Of a DNA stretch of 64,000 nt, positions 12,780 through 24,171 are shown one piece after another (the first letter of the stretch is position 1; each line of letters starts with the position of its first letter). The stretch is from Patiria miniata. Its lineage: Eukaryota > Echinodermata > Asteroidea > Valvatida > Asterinidae. The DNA lies in assembly GCF_015706575.1 (NCBI RefSeq), contig NW_024037058.1, forward strand, positions 2,473,754 to 2,537,753, read 5' to 3'. A program made the position numbers and the translations under genes. The notes beneath the pieces were generated by a model, which was not told where the DNA came from, did not search any database, and saw only the letters and a program-made list of their open reading frames with translations.

Positions 12780-12923
12780 AACAGTTGTTGACTGATGTGA
12801 TGTGGGATATGACGTTTTGAACACCCTCGGGGACGCATAGCACCCTCGGCTTCGCCTCGGGCGCTATGCGTCCCGAGGGTGTTCAAAACGTCATATCCCA
12901 CATCACATCAGTCAACAACTGTT
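12780..12923. mobile_element. 144-bp near-perfect hairpin element
   Basis: Left arm AACAGTTGTTGACTGATGTG pairs with CACATCAGTCAACAACTGTT on the right through about 65 bp, including ATGACGTTTTGAACACCCTC. The loop centre reads CTCGGCTTCGCCTCGG. The near-identity of the arms suggests recent origin or gene conversion. No coding. Confidence 0.85.
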
Positions 12924-13968
12924 AAATATGCATGATGTATTATCTTGCACTTGTTCATATAGATCTATATTTTATGTGTACAGCATTCCGGCAACAATTT
13001 GATTCGTCTTTTGATCATTAACCTTAGTTTCTCAATTAACGACGATGACAGTGATTTAAATAAACCATTTCACGTATCCAATCCTTCTCTTTATCATTCC
13101 ATTGAACATATCCGTTAGGAAATCAACCAGAGCTTTGTTGAAGTTTTTCATATTTATATAAGGAGTTCGCAAACAAAACTTTGCAAAAAGTTACATTTTC
13201 TTGAAGTCCTTAACTTGTAAATTTTCAATTATTGTACTCTCTGGAACGTGGTGAAAAGCTGTTCCTCATATTTACTATAAATTTTGCCTGGCTATGAACT
13301 CATTGTAACAATAGAAAGTGTACTAAGCTGGAGGTGGAATTTCTCTTTATGTTTCATCAAACTTGACTTTCATTGTTAGAGAAAACCTCAAGTTTCCGAA
13401 TAAATTGCTTTTTATTGAAGTGGTTGTTCCCAAAGCAAAAAAACGTTATTTCAAGGGTTATATATAAAGCACCTTCAGTCGATCACGGGAAATCTATGGA
13501 TACTTTCCAAAACGTTTGTTGCTCTGCAATACAAGTCATATAGTATTATTTTAGGAGACTTCATTCAATATTAATTTATTTAAATAAACCAACTCTTGCT
13601 TCCAATCTTTCATCTTCAAAATCAAAACAATAATAACAATTAACATCTAATAACATCTCATTCTCTTCTCCCGTTAATTAATATAAGTCAACTCGCATTA
13701 CTTGTGTACACTCATAGATGATAATAATTTGAAACATTTTACCTTCACCCAAACCATGTATAACAGGTTTTTCAGATCACCTACCGATTTTTAATGTTCA
13801 CTCGGACACTTCTGGCCCAAACAGTCGAAATACATTGGAGCATGATGATGCGTGACGAGTAAAGGTGGCACGTTTTTCTGCTCTCTCTCAAAAATTAATC
13901 TCCTCAGCGCCTATATGATATAAATATTGCCAGTACCATTATAAGCTAACGGGAAACTTCTTCTGACC
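12924..13968. other. Gene-free AT-rich DNA
   Basis: No exon or repeat recognised. The last 60 bp lead to an isolated ACCATGG start context at 13966-13972, described in the findings. Confidence 0.45.
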
Positions 13969-14017
13969 ATGGCGGACAACCAACCTATCAAGAAAACATC
14001 CAGACGTCGCCGAAAAC

Positions 14018-15990
14018 CGAGCATGAAAAATGAATCGCCTATGCTCGAACTCAGTCTTTTTGTCACCTGTTACCCCAGAAGAGATTGTGGATAATCTTAA
14101 CAAACTTCCTTCTGGCAAGGCTCCTGGATTTGATGGCCTAAGTTCTTTTGTTATTAAACAAGCACGGTATTCTATAGCGAAGCCTTTGGCTGACATATTT
14201 AATAAGTGCTTGACAGCTGGAGTATTTCCTGATGATTTAAAAATAGCACAGGTTACACCAATCTACAAAAAAGGTTGTAAGCATGATATTGGTAATTATA
14301 GACCCATATCGGTATTGTCCACATTTTCCAAATTATTTGAAAAGTTAATTTACACAAGATTAATATCTTTTATGAACAAGCACGGTATCGTGTCTGATGC
14401 ACAATTTGGTTTTAGACAAAAAAGGTCAACTGATCTGGCGACATCCTATGTTCTAAGTAAAATATGTACCGCGATTGAACATAATAATTTCTCGATTGGC
14501 ATATTTCTAGACTTGTCAAAAGCTTTTGATACAGTCAATCATGATATTTTAATAAGCAAGTTGGAACACTACGGTGTGCGTGGAACTTGACTTATTTAAA
14601 AGTTATTTAAGTAATAGAAAGCAGTACGTGTCATATAATTCTGTAAATTCTTCCTATCGAGATATTACTTGTGGGGTACCACAGGGTTCTGTATTAGGCC
14701 CAATACTTTTTATCATTTATATTAATGATATCATTAACACCTCTGACATTATTTCATTTTGTTTATTTGCCGATGACACTAGTTTATTATATACTCATAA
14801 CCTTAATGTTGAATTGAAAATAATTAGTACGTGGCTCTTAGCTAACAAACTTTGCATTAATTTGTTGAAATCGAACTATATGATTTTTTGTGCCCATCAG
14901 TATAAATACACTCAATCGGTTCCCTTAATTTTAAACGATTCCAATCTAAGTCAAGTAAAAAGCACTAAATTCTTGGGCATAACTATGGACGAGAATCTCA
15001 CTTGGAAAAAACACATCGATGATATAGCGACAAAAATATCAAAAAATGTAGGCATAATGAATCGTTTAAAATATTACCTCCCCAGTAGAATCTTACTAAC
15101 CTTGTACAATTCCTTTATTTTGCCATATCTAAATTATTCAATTTTGACTTGGGGTGGTTCACCATCCAAATGCAACAAACTGCTCATGTTACAGAAGCGA
15201 GCAGTCCGATTAATATCTCATACTGGTTATCGTGATCATACCCTTCCTTTATTTGCGAATTTGAGACTCTTACAATTCAAAGACTTATACTACTTTAACC
15301 TGGGCAAATTTATGTATAGGTTTACACACAATGCATTACCTACTTGTTTCAACCCCTTCTTTATGCTCACATCTGATATTCATTTGTATAATACCCGAAG
15401 CACTAGTAGGAGAAATTTTATATGTCCAATTCAACAGAACAACATTGTCTAAAAATAGCGTTATTCAACGTGGTACATCATACTGGAATAGTCTAGATGA
15501 CTTCTTAAAATCAGCACCTTCCTTCTCTGTCTTTGTTAAAAATCTTAGATCACATCTACTCAATTTTTATTCGAACAACTAGTTATAATTTATGAATCTA
15601 GATGCATGCTCTCGTCTCATACCAGTTTGTGTTTTTCTACGTTTATTCGAATAACTAGTTATAATTTATGAATCTAGATGTATGCCCTCGTCTCATACCA
15701 GTTTGTGTTTTTCTAGGTTGTGTCTTTGTGTGTCTCACTGTTGTCCATTTTGTCCTTTGTCACTGTCTCTGTTTTTCTTGGTCATGTCCACTTGTCTGTC
15801 GATAGGTTAGGGTACAAAAGCGTGACGCTTCACCTTATACCTAAATGTTGTAAATTTGTTCTAGTATTGATCCATGTACATTATTATACACAATTACATA
15901 ACTCCTTGCATTTTGCTCTGTATAATATGTTTACACGGCATTGTAACATTTTATTGTGTGGAAATGGCAACATTGAAATAAATGTTTCTA
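14018..15990 (+). mobile_element. CR1/L2-like LINE, 5'-truncated
   Basis: A non-LTR retrotransposon remnant: reverse transcriptase and C-terminal region (14030-15582), then a 3' region. Just after the stop, a unit of about 74 bp starting CGAACAACTAGTTATAATTT occurs twice in tandem (about 15571-15715). The tail near 15975-15990 (CATTGAAATAAATG) may be the poly(A) end. The endonuclease region is missing from this copy. Confidence 0.8.
14030..15582 (+). pseudogene. LINE reverse transcriptase, frameshifted
   Basis: RT landmarks in order: [42 protein letters not shown], catalytic box [17 protein letters not shown], then after a frameshift near 14585 CGVPQGSVLGPILFIIYIND, the catalytic FADDTSL, LGITMDENLTWKKHID, and a C-terminal YNSFILPYLNYSILTWG and YNTRS region. 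A second shift near 15440 moves the last 45 residues (SYWNSLDDFLKS) to another frame. Together these match the CR1/L2/Rex group of the Jockey superfamily. With two frameshifts and no endonuclease it is dead. The open frame begins with MNRLCSN, probably not a real start. Confidence 0.85.
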
Positions 15991-16004
15991 CTATATTCTT
16001 CTTT

Positions 16005-16483
16005 TGCACGTATAGCTTTTCCAACATTAACTTTAAGCATTTTATAAATGACCTGTTAGCCACTGATTGGACAGAAGTCCTTATTTGCATAAAAGATGCA
16101 TCATCTATGGATTCCTTTAATTATTTGTCTCATCCAAAACAATCAACGATAGAAATTCAACTGTAGCTTGGATCACCCCGCACTACTTAAATCAATTAGC
16201 AAAAGAAAAACAAAGTGTATCATAATTATTTGTCCAACCCTACTTGCCTATAACTTTCATCTAAGAAAATGTATTATGCTCGTCCGTTCGAACAGGAAAG
16301 GAACAACTTACGTAATCCTTGGAAAGTAATTAATCTGTTTTAAACAACAACAAAATCTTCCCAAACCATAAATAGCATCATCTCAGATGGTACATCAATT
16401 AATGACGCTGCTGAAATTGCCAATTGCTCGGTTTCAATGAGTATTTTATTAACATTGGCACACACAGGCCACTCAAGCGTCTG
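16005..16483 (+). mobile_element. LINE endonuclease-RT linker fragment
   Basis: Weak but recognisable pieces of the region that lies between endonuclease and RT in CR1/L2-like LINEs: NINFKHFINDLLATDWTEVL, then PALLKSISKRKTK in another frame, then TINSIISDGTSINDAAEIAN. It is in the same orientation as the RT at 14030-15582 but downstream of it, so it belongs to another copy or was moved. It stops exactly at the TTAA where a MITE is inserted (16484). Confidence 0.6.
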
Positions 16484-16487
16484 TTAA

Positions 16488-17030
16488 AGCCCGAGTCCAT
16501 CATTTGCAGCTATCCAAAAAGTATCTGGCGCAATTATTGTTGAAAAACATACTTGGTTTAAAGATAGTAAGGGGACTTAACTCCCTGTGAAATTATTCTT
16601 TCTGGCAAGCTGTCATTTTGAAGAAATCAACAAAAGAAGGCCTTTCCAATGGTGCTTCTTAAGAAGCACCGTAGGAGATTCAAATTTGAATTTCCTTTTG
16701 TTATTTGGCGAAGTGCGCGCAAGCATTGGCACGACGCACACGCGTGCGCGTGGTTGCTATAATTCGTCGGATCAGTGCGCGACATCGCGTAGCTGCAATC
16801 GGCTCAGTGAGAACGTGTATGGGACGCTGAATTCAGGCCCAATTCAAAACATGATTCAGCAACTTTTGATTTGAATCGAGATCCTAGAATGTTGTTTTTC
16901 TCGAAATATACAGCTACAGCTGAGCTGAAACTTCATCAGGTTAGTTGTTCAGCACCCTTCTTCAGATCTTGAGCACTTTTGTTGCTTCAAACGAACAAAA
17001 TGCACAAATTACAAATGATGGACTATACCT
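16488..17030. mobile_element. TTAA-flanked MITE, AGTCCATCATTTG family, copy 1
   Basis: Flanked by TTAA at 16484-16487 and 17031-17034. It matches the copy at 57267-57767 over its whole length. TIRs include GAGTCCATCATTTG and its inverse. Inside, an alternating CGCG-rich stretch (ACGACGCACACGCGTGCGCG) follows the conserved CTTCTTAAGAAGCACCGTAG. Confidence 0.85.
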
Positions 17031-17034
17031 TTAA

Positions 17035-18265
17035 TTCTAAAGATTTCTTATACACCAAAAAGTGGATATGAAATAATTGACATTGTTAATAATTTGTTGA
17101 TGTTGTGGAAATAAATAAACCTTGAACCTTGAAACCTTAACATGCTTTAGAATAATTGTTAAAATCACTTCTTTTGCATTATTAGGGTCATGAAAAGTAT
17201 CATTTGGAAGATTACATTTGATAATTAGCGGCTCGCAAAGGTCACCAGAGGTCAGATATGAAATGCCTCCATGTCTGAGAAGTTTTGTTATGGCATGTAT
17301 AGTTTCATGCTTTAGACGTTTCTTTTTAAAATGCATTTTTTATAACTAGGCCTATAGGTTTCCACAATTTTGGAAAATGTGAACATGAATTTGTAAAAGC
17401 AGCATTCGTTTTCGTGCGAAATAGAATGAACATTAAAATTCCCTGTTTCTATTTAACGAATGATAATTCTATTTCCATGAAGGTGCATAATCAGCCTACG
17501 ATTTCCCGGATGTGCACTGAATTTAGTATATTGACATTTCCTTTTAGCACGAATTCGAATTAGGCACAATACATGAGGAATGGATGTTTGAATATTCAGG
17601 ATGATTGAACTAAATCCAAGCGGTGTAGCCCTTTGAAACATACGGTACCCAATTAACTATTGCAATAAATCCTATATAAAAACCTATGCTGAAGACAATC
17701 GTTTCTTCTTTTTTTTGTTCACCATTTGCCACACTCGTATCATACAACCAAGCAATCGAACCGATAAAATGAGAAAGAACTTTAAGAAAATACAGAATGA
17801 CATTCAAATACAATTAAGACAACGAACCAACAATAATTCCCCAGATCCAATGTTACGTGATACGTCATGTTTCCCTTTACCTTCCCAATAAAATGCCTGC
17901 AACATTATTTTGATTGATTTTATTTTGGTAAGATTTATATCAGTTTAACATTTTATTTTGCCTTCATTTCAAATAGGCTTTTGTGTATAAGAACAAACAC
18001 ATTAATGATCAATTAGGCCTACAATACATTGATTAATTAAATAAATTTATCAAAGCTGTATCATGATTTGTATAGGCCTGTATACTTTATTTAAATTAAA
18101 TGCAGAAAATGCGAATTTAAATTAGGCTATAACAAATGAAAAAGAATGTTCAATTCAGCGCGTGTTACAATAAAAAAAAAAGACTTCTGCGAATTGGATT
18201 GCACATTTGTCATAATCTGCATCGCATCCGTGAAACCGAAAGTCTAATCACGTATTTGTAATTCT
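17035..18265. other. Gene-free AT-rich DNA with a LINE-tail-like motif
   Basis: No exons recognised. At about 17100-17130 the sequence AATAAATAAACCTTGAACCT followed by more CCTTGAA steps resembles the short tandem 3' tail of CR1/L2-like LINEs, possibly the end of the LINE split by the neighbouring MITE. Confidence 0.4.
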
Positions 18266-18269
18266 TTAA

Positions 18270-18778
18270 AGACAATGTACAACCCTTGCTTTTGCTGCAA
18301 TTTTTAGAAATAAATGGATTTGGAAGATTTGAATGTTATAGCAAATATTGTTAAACTGACTTGTTTCGCGTTTTGGGCTTGTAGATGCTGGAAAAACCAA
18401 GAAAACCAATCATTTTCTTGTGGTTCCCTGACCCCACTTATGATGAAACGGAGCAATTTATAGACTTTGGGGAATTGTAATGTAATGTCAGACAATCAGT
18501 CTAGCAGGCCTGTACCTCTTCACAGGTGTGTGTAATCAATTGCAAAGAAAATGTGGAATTACTAAATGAAGTAGGAGCAGTTTTTGAAAATAAGTTTCTC
18601 CAACGCTGGTCGGCCGACCAGCGTTGGAAAAATACAGGTTTTCTTGAAAATGTCAGCACACCATGAGCCACGACTTTACAGGATGCTTTAGACTGTCATT
18701 CCCTAACAATCCAGTAAGGTCTTTCGTGATAATTTGATCATGTCGTTTTCTAATGTTTGCAGATGTTGTATCTTTCCT
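18270..18778. mobile_element. TTAA-flanked MITE, AGGGAATATACAAC family, copy 2
   Basis: Between TTAA at 18266-18269 and 18779-18782, in the opposite orientation to copies 1 and 4. Interior features are shared with the other copies: TTGCTTTTGC, GGTTCCCTGACC and a central palindrome CGCTGGTCGGCCGACCAGCG near 18605. Confidence 0.85.
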
Positions 18779-19352
18779 TTAAATGAAACGTTATGCACAT
18801 TCATTTATTTGAATGATGCAAAATGAAATCGAATGCTAGTTAAGTTGCGAAAATAAACCCAGGATATACCTCGTTCTCAAAATCAGCGCCAAATTGAATT
18901 TATGTTTTACAAATTCAAATGTACATTTTTCAATATTGTCATTTTTCAAAACCTATACCCCCTTTTTTTTTAATTAACTGGTTTACTTTTGATGTGGTTT
19001 TGATATTTTGTTAAGCGTTTAGAGATTGTTATGTCAAACGCTATAATTATTAAGAATACATTAGTAGTAGTATTATTATAATTATGCATTTATTTCAAAG
19101 TGCACAATTTTGTCCTTGTGCCGCTCCACTAGTAGCGAAACGTCTGTTTGTCAGATGCAAAACGGTTTTCAATCCGTTGATGTTAAACGACGAAATCAGT
19201 ATTCGTCATTTGGTAATTTTGGGAACCCTATGTGACACTCATTATATTAGTTCATTTTAAATGGCAAAGTAAGACGTTCACAACGGACAAACAAACCTTT
19301 CGCTCCGCGCCTCAAACGCGGATGGTCACTTTGAGCTTCCGTATGATTATTT

Positions 19353-19640
19353 CAAGGGAACGACATAATTATTTCGAGGGAACGAAATAATTATTTCGAG
19401 GGAACGAAATAATTATTTCGAGGGAACAAAATAATTATTTCGAGGGAACGAAATAATTATTTCGAGGGAGCGAAATAATTATTTCGAGGGAACGAAATAA
19501 TATTTCGAGGGAACGAAATATATTTCGAGGGAACGAAATAATATTTCGAGGGAACGAAATGATTTCGAGGTAACGAAATAATATTTCGAGGGAATGAAAT
19601 AATATTTCGAGGGAACGAAATAATATTTCGAGGGAACGAA
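19353..19640 (+). repeat. Minisatellite, ATTTCGAGGGAACGAAATAAT unit (right arm)
   Basis: About 13 copies of ATTTCGAGGGAACGAAATAAT with variable AT spacers. It is in opposite orientation to the array at 11932-12090, and its inner flank (CCGTATGATT preceded by a GGATGGTCA motif) matches the other array's inner flank when inverted. Together they look like the iterated arms of one large foldback structure. Confidence 0.9.
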
Positions 19641-19804
19641 ATAAAAAAAAAATCATCATGCCTGTCCCTTTAGGGGCTCCGTACAATTGACTGTCGTTAG
19701 TACAAACTCCCCGACGGTCCTAGCCAAAATATTTATCAGAATTTTGCATCAGTCCCATACATTGGAACGCCAAAGAGGCATTTAACCCTGCGAGTTGCGA
19801 AGCC

Positions 19805-21866
19805 TGTTACAACTGATAATGTAGTAACCAACGGATAACGTATCACCAACCGATAATGTATCACAAATTGACCGATATTGTATCACTAACCGATAATGTA
19901 GCAAAAATTGACTGATAGTGTAGTAAAATTTGTATCCGATAATGTATCACGTGTCGACGGATAATGTAACTACAAAATAACTGTATCCGATAATGTATCA
20001 CCACGGAACGGATACTGTATCAACCGATAATGTATCAAAAATCAACCGATAATGTATCAGTATATTTGGAAAAGGTGGAAATATTGCAAATTAATTAAAG
20101 TCTAATAAGTGTCTTTACTATGATAAGCCCCACTCGGGAAAGTTTATCATTAAGAATTTTTTATTTTATTTGGGAGGGAGTTGCTCTGGTTTGGAGACGC
20201 CCTACTTCCAAGTGGGCCTAGTGGCGTATCCAGCTTTTGATGTCGGGGGGGGGGGGGGGGGGGGTAACCGCACTCGCACATCCGCGTCGAAATGTGGACA
20301 AGTTCTTTTCTCCGGACACTTGGCCTCCGTATGGGCTCCGTGCTTTAACCCAAGAGGGCGCGTTTTACCACTTTTGAGAGCACCATGCATGGACGCACGG
20401 GACCATTGATCTCCAACCTCGTCCCCAGTGCTTACTTTATTTCCAACCGCGTTTCCAATAGTAAACCCTGGATAGGAAACTTTCTTCCTGTACCCTGATT
20501 GGATACCGCAATTGGCTAGTAATGGATTTTTATCGTGTACTTGGTGCTATTATTCACAACGTGCAGTACGTGTTTTCGCGATCAATTCGTCCACGCCTTC
20601 TCGAAAATACTAATTTCCTTTCCAATTTGCTCATATTAATATGATATATGATACTGCATGTTGTCTCGATAAGATCGTAACAGTTTGATTTCAAAAATCG
20701 TGTTTTCGTAACTCACGCCGTGCTCGCGCTGCTACGAATTGACTCTGTTTTTACCCCAGACACCGCATACAAAAACAAACGCTAATGTGTATCGCATATC
20801 CAGGCACCAGACTGTTCCTCATTAGCATACGTGTTCAAAAATCTTGCACATGCAAATGATCCAATACCAGGGCGAGAGAGCAGGTAGTGGTGGGCGCGTA
20901 CTGCTCAACACCCTGGGGACGAGGTTGATTGATCTCCGTATGGAGATCAATGGACGGGACACAGCATGTGCGAACTGTACTGTACTGGTTTGCGCGCAAA
21001 GTTCAACGCCACTTCCAGAATGTGCCAAGGCTATTAGCCGCAGCGTCTTCGCATGATTGTCGGGCAAAGTCGGCGCGCATACGTTCAATTTAACTTGCGA
21101 TGGTCTCACCATGGAGGAATAAGAACACCCCTCCATGGTCTCACAGACTATTCCCTCCCCCAATAACTTTGCATCATTCAAAATACGCAGTGGATGGACC
21201 GGGACCGGTCTAGGTCCTCCCCCAACTCTCCATTTCTGGCCGTTGAAGGGGCACTTGTGCACGGAGCCCATAGCTCAATGGTAAAATCAAAAACTGAGGC
21301 GGGGGGGGGGGGCTGGAGACCACATGACACTGGGGGCGCTGTTCATGATACAGATGTATCAGCGCATTTCAAGCTTTTTGTGCTTTTTCTCCCTTTCTCA
21401 GTATTATTTAATACATTTCGGCGGTTGGAAAGTTTGAAAAACACCTCAAAATCTGCCTTTTTTTCTCTAAATACAAAATAATGGGGGTGGGGTGATCCAA
21501 TAGCCCACACCCCCTTCCCCGGTCAAAAGTGGGGCGGGATATATAGGACATAAAACAAACATTGATTTGTGTACACCTTTTCCCCGTACTGATACATTAT
21601 CGGTTGATTTTTGATACATTGTCGGTTGATTTTTGGTACTTTATCGGTTGATACAGTATCCGTTCCGTGGTGATACATTATCGGATACAGTTATTTTGTA
21701 GTAACATTATCCGTCGATACGTGATACATTATCGGATACAAATTCTACTACACTATCAGTCAATTTTTGCTACATTATCGGTTAGTGATACAGTATCAGT
21801 CAATTTGTGATACATTATCGGTTGGTGATACATTATCGGTTGGTTACTACATTATCAGTTGTAACA
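19805..21866. mobile_element. Foldback element with CCGATAATGTATCA iteron arms
   Basis: Left arm 19805-20061 and right arm 21587-21866 are near-identical inverted copies, about 260-280 bp, made of roughly 14 degenerate repeats of AACCGATAATGTATCA with interspersed CGGATACAGT variants. The outermost bases are TGTTACAACTGATAATGTAG. The 1.5 kb between arms has G-runs near 20246 and 21301, the 514-bp MITE copy 1, and no transposase. Clear target duplication was not found. Confidence 0.85.
20414..20927. mobile_element. 514-bp MITE with 9-bp TSD, copy 1
   Basis: TIR CAACCTCGTCCCCAG at the left, CTGGGGACGAGGTTG at the right. The 9-bp target duplication ATTGATCTC is perfect (20405-20413 and 20928-20936). 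Duplication length fits a Mutator-like (MULE) origin but does not prove it. No coding. Confidence 0.9.
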
Positions 21867-22486
21867 CCTAAAAACTTACGCCGCGTAGCTCACGCGTGAT
21901 GAGGCAGTTTTTATTTCGCGTATAAAATAGTATTTTGTGGACACAATCCTTTCTCTAATGGTCTAAATTTTATGAATGCAGGTCCCCCGAACCCACACAA
22001 GATTGAATCCCCTCCAGTAGGTCACTCACAGACATTGTGGCTGCACAGTCATGTACAGATACACTGCATGCACTGTTATCATTACATGTTGGATTGACCA
22101 TTACATGTTGGATCGACCATTACATGTTGGTTCCCCTCCAAAAGGATGGACATGAAACAGTCGAGACAGCCTTTCTGCGGCTCTAGACAGTTGTCACTGG
22201 GCCAGCAGTAGAGGATGATTGATGACATTGTTGTGACGGCGGTATGTAAAACACAGATAATTTTTTTTGTGCACAAGTGAATGGGCTTTGGCTGGAGGCC
22301 CAACTTTCCAAGGGGCGGCTGACCCCCAAGTGAACTCCTACAAGAAAAGCGACCGTTCCATCTCAAACCACAAGGTTCACTTTAGAAATACATGTAGTTT
22401 CAAGGGAATTGGGCGATAGCTTCATAAAAAAAGTTAAGAAACAAAAAAAAGTGCCTAGCGCGTGAGCCCCTGCGCAGCCCGCAGGG

Positions 22487-22947
22487 TTAATGTGATCATC
22501 GAATCGGTGATGCACTTTTGCAATCGGTGATGCATATTCTCGATCGGTGATGGACTTCTGCGACCGATGATCAACTTTTACTGGTGATGCATATTCATGA
22601 GTGGTGATGGACTTTCGCGATCGGTGATGGACTTTCGCGATCGGTGATGGACTTTTGTGATCGGTGATCAACTTTGCAATCGGTGATGGATTTTGCGACC
22701 GGTGATCAACAACCAGTGATCGGAACTTTGATCACCGATCGCGAAAGACCGTCACCGATTGCAAAGTCCATCACCGATTGCAAAGTATCACCGATCAAGA
22801 AAGTCCTTCGCCTATTGCAAAGTCCATCACCACTCGTGAATATGCATCACCAGTAAAAGTTGATCATCGGTCGCAAAAGTCCATCACCGATCGTAAATAT
22901 GCATCACCGATTGCGAAAGTGCATCACCGATTCGGTGATAACATTAA
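22487..22947. mobile_element. Foldback made of GATCGGTGATGGACTTTCGC iterons, TTAA-flanked
   Basis: Two arms (about 22491-22725 and 22728-22943) of 10-12 degenerate 20-bp units, ATCGGTGATGGACTTTCGC and variants with CATATT or ATCAAC, meet at the centre with almost no spacer. TTAA stands at both edges (22487-22490 and 22944-22947). The flanks join perfectly to an uninterrupted inverted copy at 19763-19795, which proves the insertion and the TTAA duplication. Confidence 0.9.
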
Positions 22948-23024
22948 ATGCCTCTTTGGCGTTCCATAGATATAAATATAATGCACAGTGTTTGTACTAA
23001 CATGACTAACGACGCGACGCGACG

Positions 23025-23086
23025 CTCGTACCCCCCCCCCCCCCCCGCCCTGCAAACAGGGCGGGGGGGGGGGGGTACGAGCGAAG
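23025..23086. repeat. C/G-run palindrome, CTCGTACCCCC type
   Basis: GCTCGTACCCCC and GCCCTGCAAACAGGGC followed by a G-run and GTACGAGCG form a palindrome of about 60 bp. It matches the terminal repeats of the neighbouring GC-rich-ended elements joined end to end. Confidence 0.6.
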
Positions 23087-23326
23087 ACCGTTGGTTGCTG
23101 TGTTGGTGAACACTGGCGGTCAACACGTAGGGAGAGTTAGGGGCAATGTCATGAGAGATTCGAACCATCTTTGTATCCATAGCTCATCTCGCTATCCACT
23201 AGGCTACTGTGTGGTAGCTCGACGCGTTCCTCTAGTTGAGTAACAACAATGCTGTTGATGTCATCCGTTCTCAACATTTCTCTCGTACTCCCCGCCCTGC
23301 AAACAGGGCGCTGAGATGAGCTTCAC

Positions 23327-23840
23327 CAACCTCGTCCCCAGTGCTTACTTTATTTCCAACCGCGTTTCCAATAGTAAACCCTGGATAGGAAACTTTCTTC
23401 CTGTATCCTGATTCGATACCGCAATTGGCTTGTAATGGATTTTTATCGTGTACTTGGTGCTATTATTCACAGCGTGCAGTACGTGTTTTCGCGATCATTC
23501 GTCCACGCCTTCTCGAAAATACTAATTTCCTTTCCAATTTGCTCATATTAATATGAAATATGATACTGTATGTTGTCTCGATAAGATCGTAACAGTTTGA
23601 TTTCAAAAATCGTGTTTTCGTAACTCACGCCGTGCTGGCGCTGCTACGAATTGACTCTGTTTTTACCCCAGACACCGCATACAAAAACAAACGCTTACTG
23701 TGTAACGCATATCCAGGCACCAGACTGTTCCTCATTTGCATACGTGTGCAAAAATCTTGCACATGCAAATGATCCAATACCAGGGTGAGAGAGCAGGTAG
23801 TGGTGGGCGCATACTGCTCGACACCCTGGGGACGAGGTTG
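23327..23840. mobile_element. 514-bp MITE with 9-bp TSD, copy 2
   Basis: Same length and orientation as copy 1, with a few substitutions. Target duplication GAGCTTCAC at 23318-23326 and 23841-23849. It is inserted near the left end of a GC-rich-ended repeat (23282-25149). Confidence 0.9.
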
Positions 23841-24171
23841 GAGCTTCACAGAATCTTGTGAAGGAAGTTGGCATGGCATTCTGGGTCATTTATCATGACC
23901 TATGTATAAAGCATCGGGCTGCAACTGTAGACCGCGGTTGGCCAATGCGCGCAAATACTATCCGAAAAGTTTGCCATAGAAATGCATCACACCATACCGG
24001 ATGTGATTTCTTTTTCATTGCGGACCATGTGGACAAATTTTGAGCGTCGAATGATATGCATTTCGACCCTTCGTGAATTCGAAACGGAGCCTGGGCAACT
24101 GACGGGAGTTGAAAATTTACAAAACAGATAAGTTTTACAGATTTTCCTGCATTATTAGAGCGGCGAAAACA

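Larger units (their letters stand above)
19690..23003. mobile_element. Probable outer inverted-repeat element hosting two foldbacks
   Basis: The left side reads GACTGTCGTTAGTACAAACT, then GGAACGCCAAAGAGGCAT and TTAACCCTGCG (to 19795). The right side reads CCGCAGGGTTAA (22477-22490), then ATGCCTCTTTGGCGTTCC (22947-22966), then GTGTTTGTACTAACATGACT. So the two ends are inverted copies, and the pogo-like TGTCGTTAGTACAAAC suggests a TA-type element. It is split by the elements at 19805-21866 and 22487-22947. Confidence 0.55.

Noticed and set aside
13939-14196. 85-codon antisense frame at the LINE start
   Set aside because: It overlaps the RT in reverse and has no independent support.
19353-22945. 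Regular short repeats resembling a CRISPR array
   Set aside because: Units are degenerate, contiguous and without unique spacers, occur in opposed orientation, and the DNA is eukaryotic.
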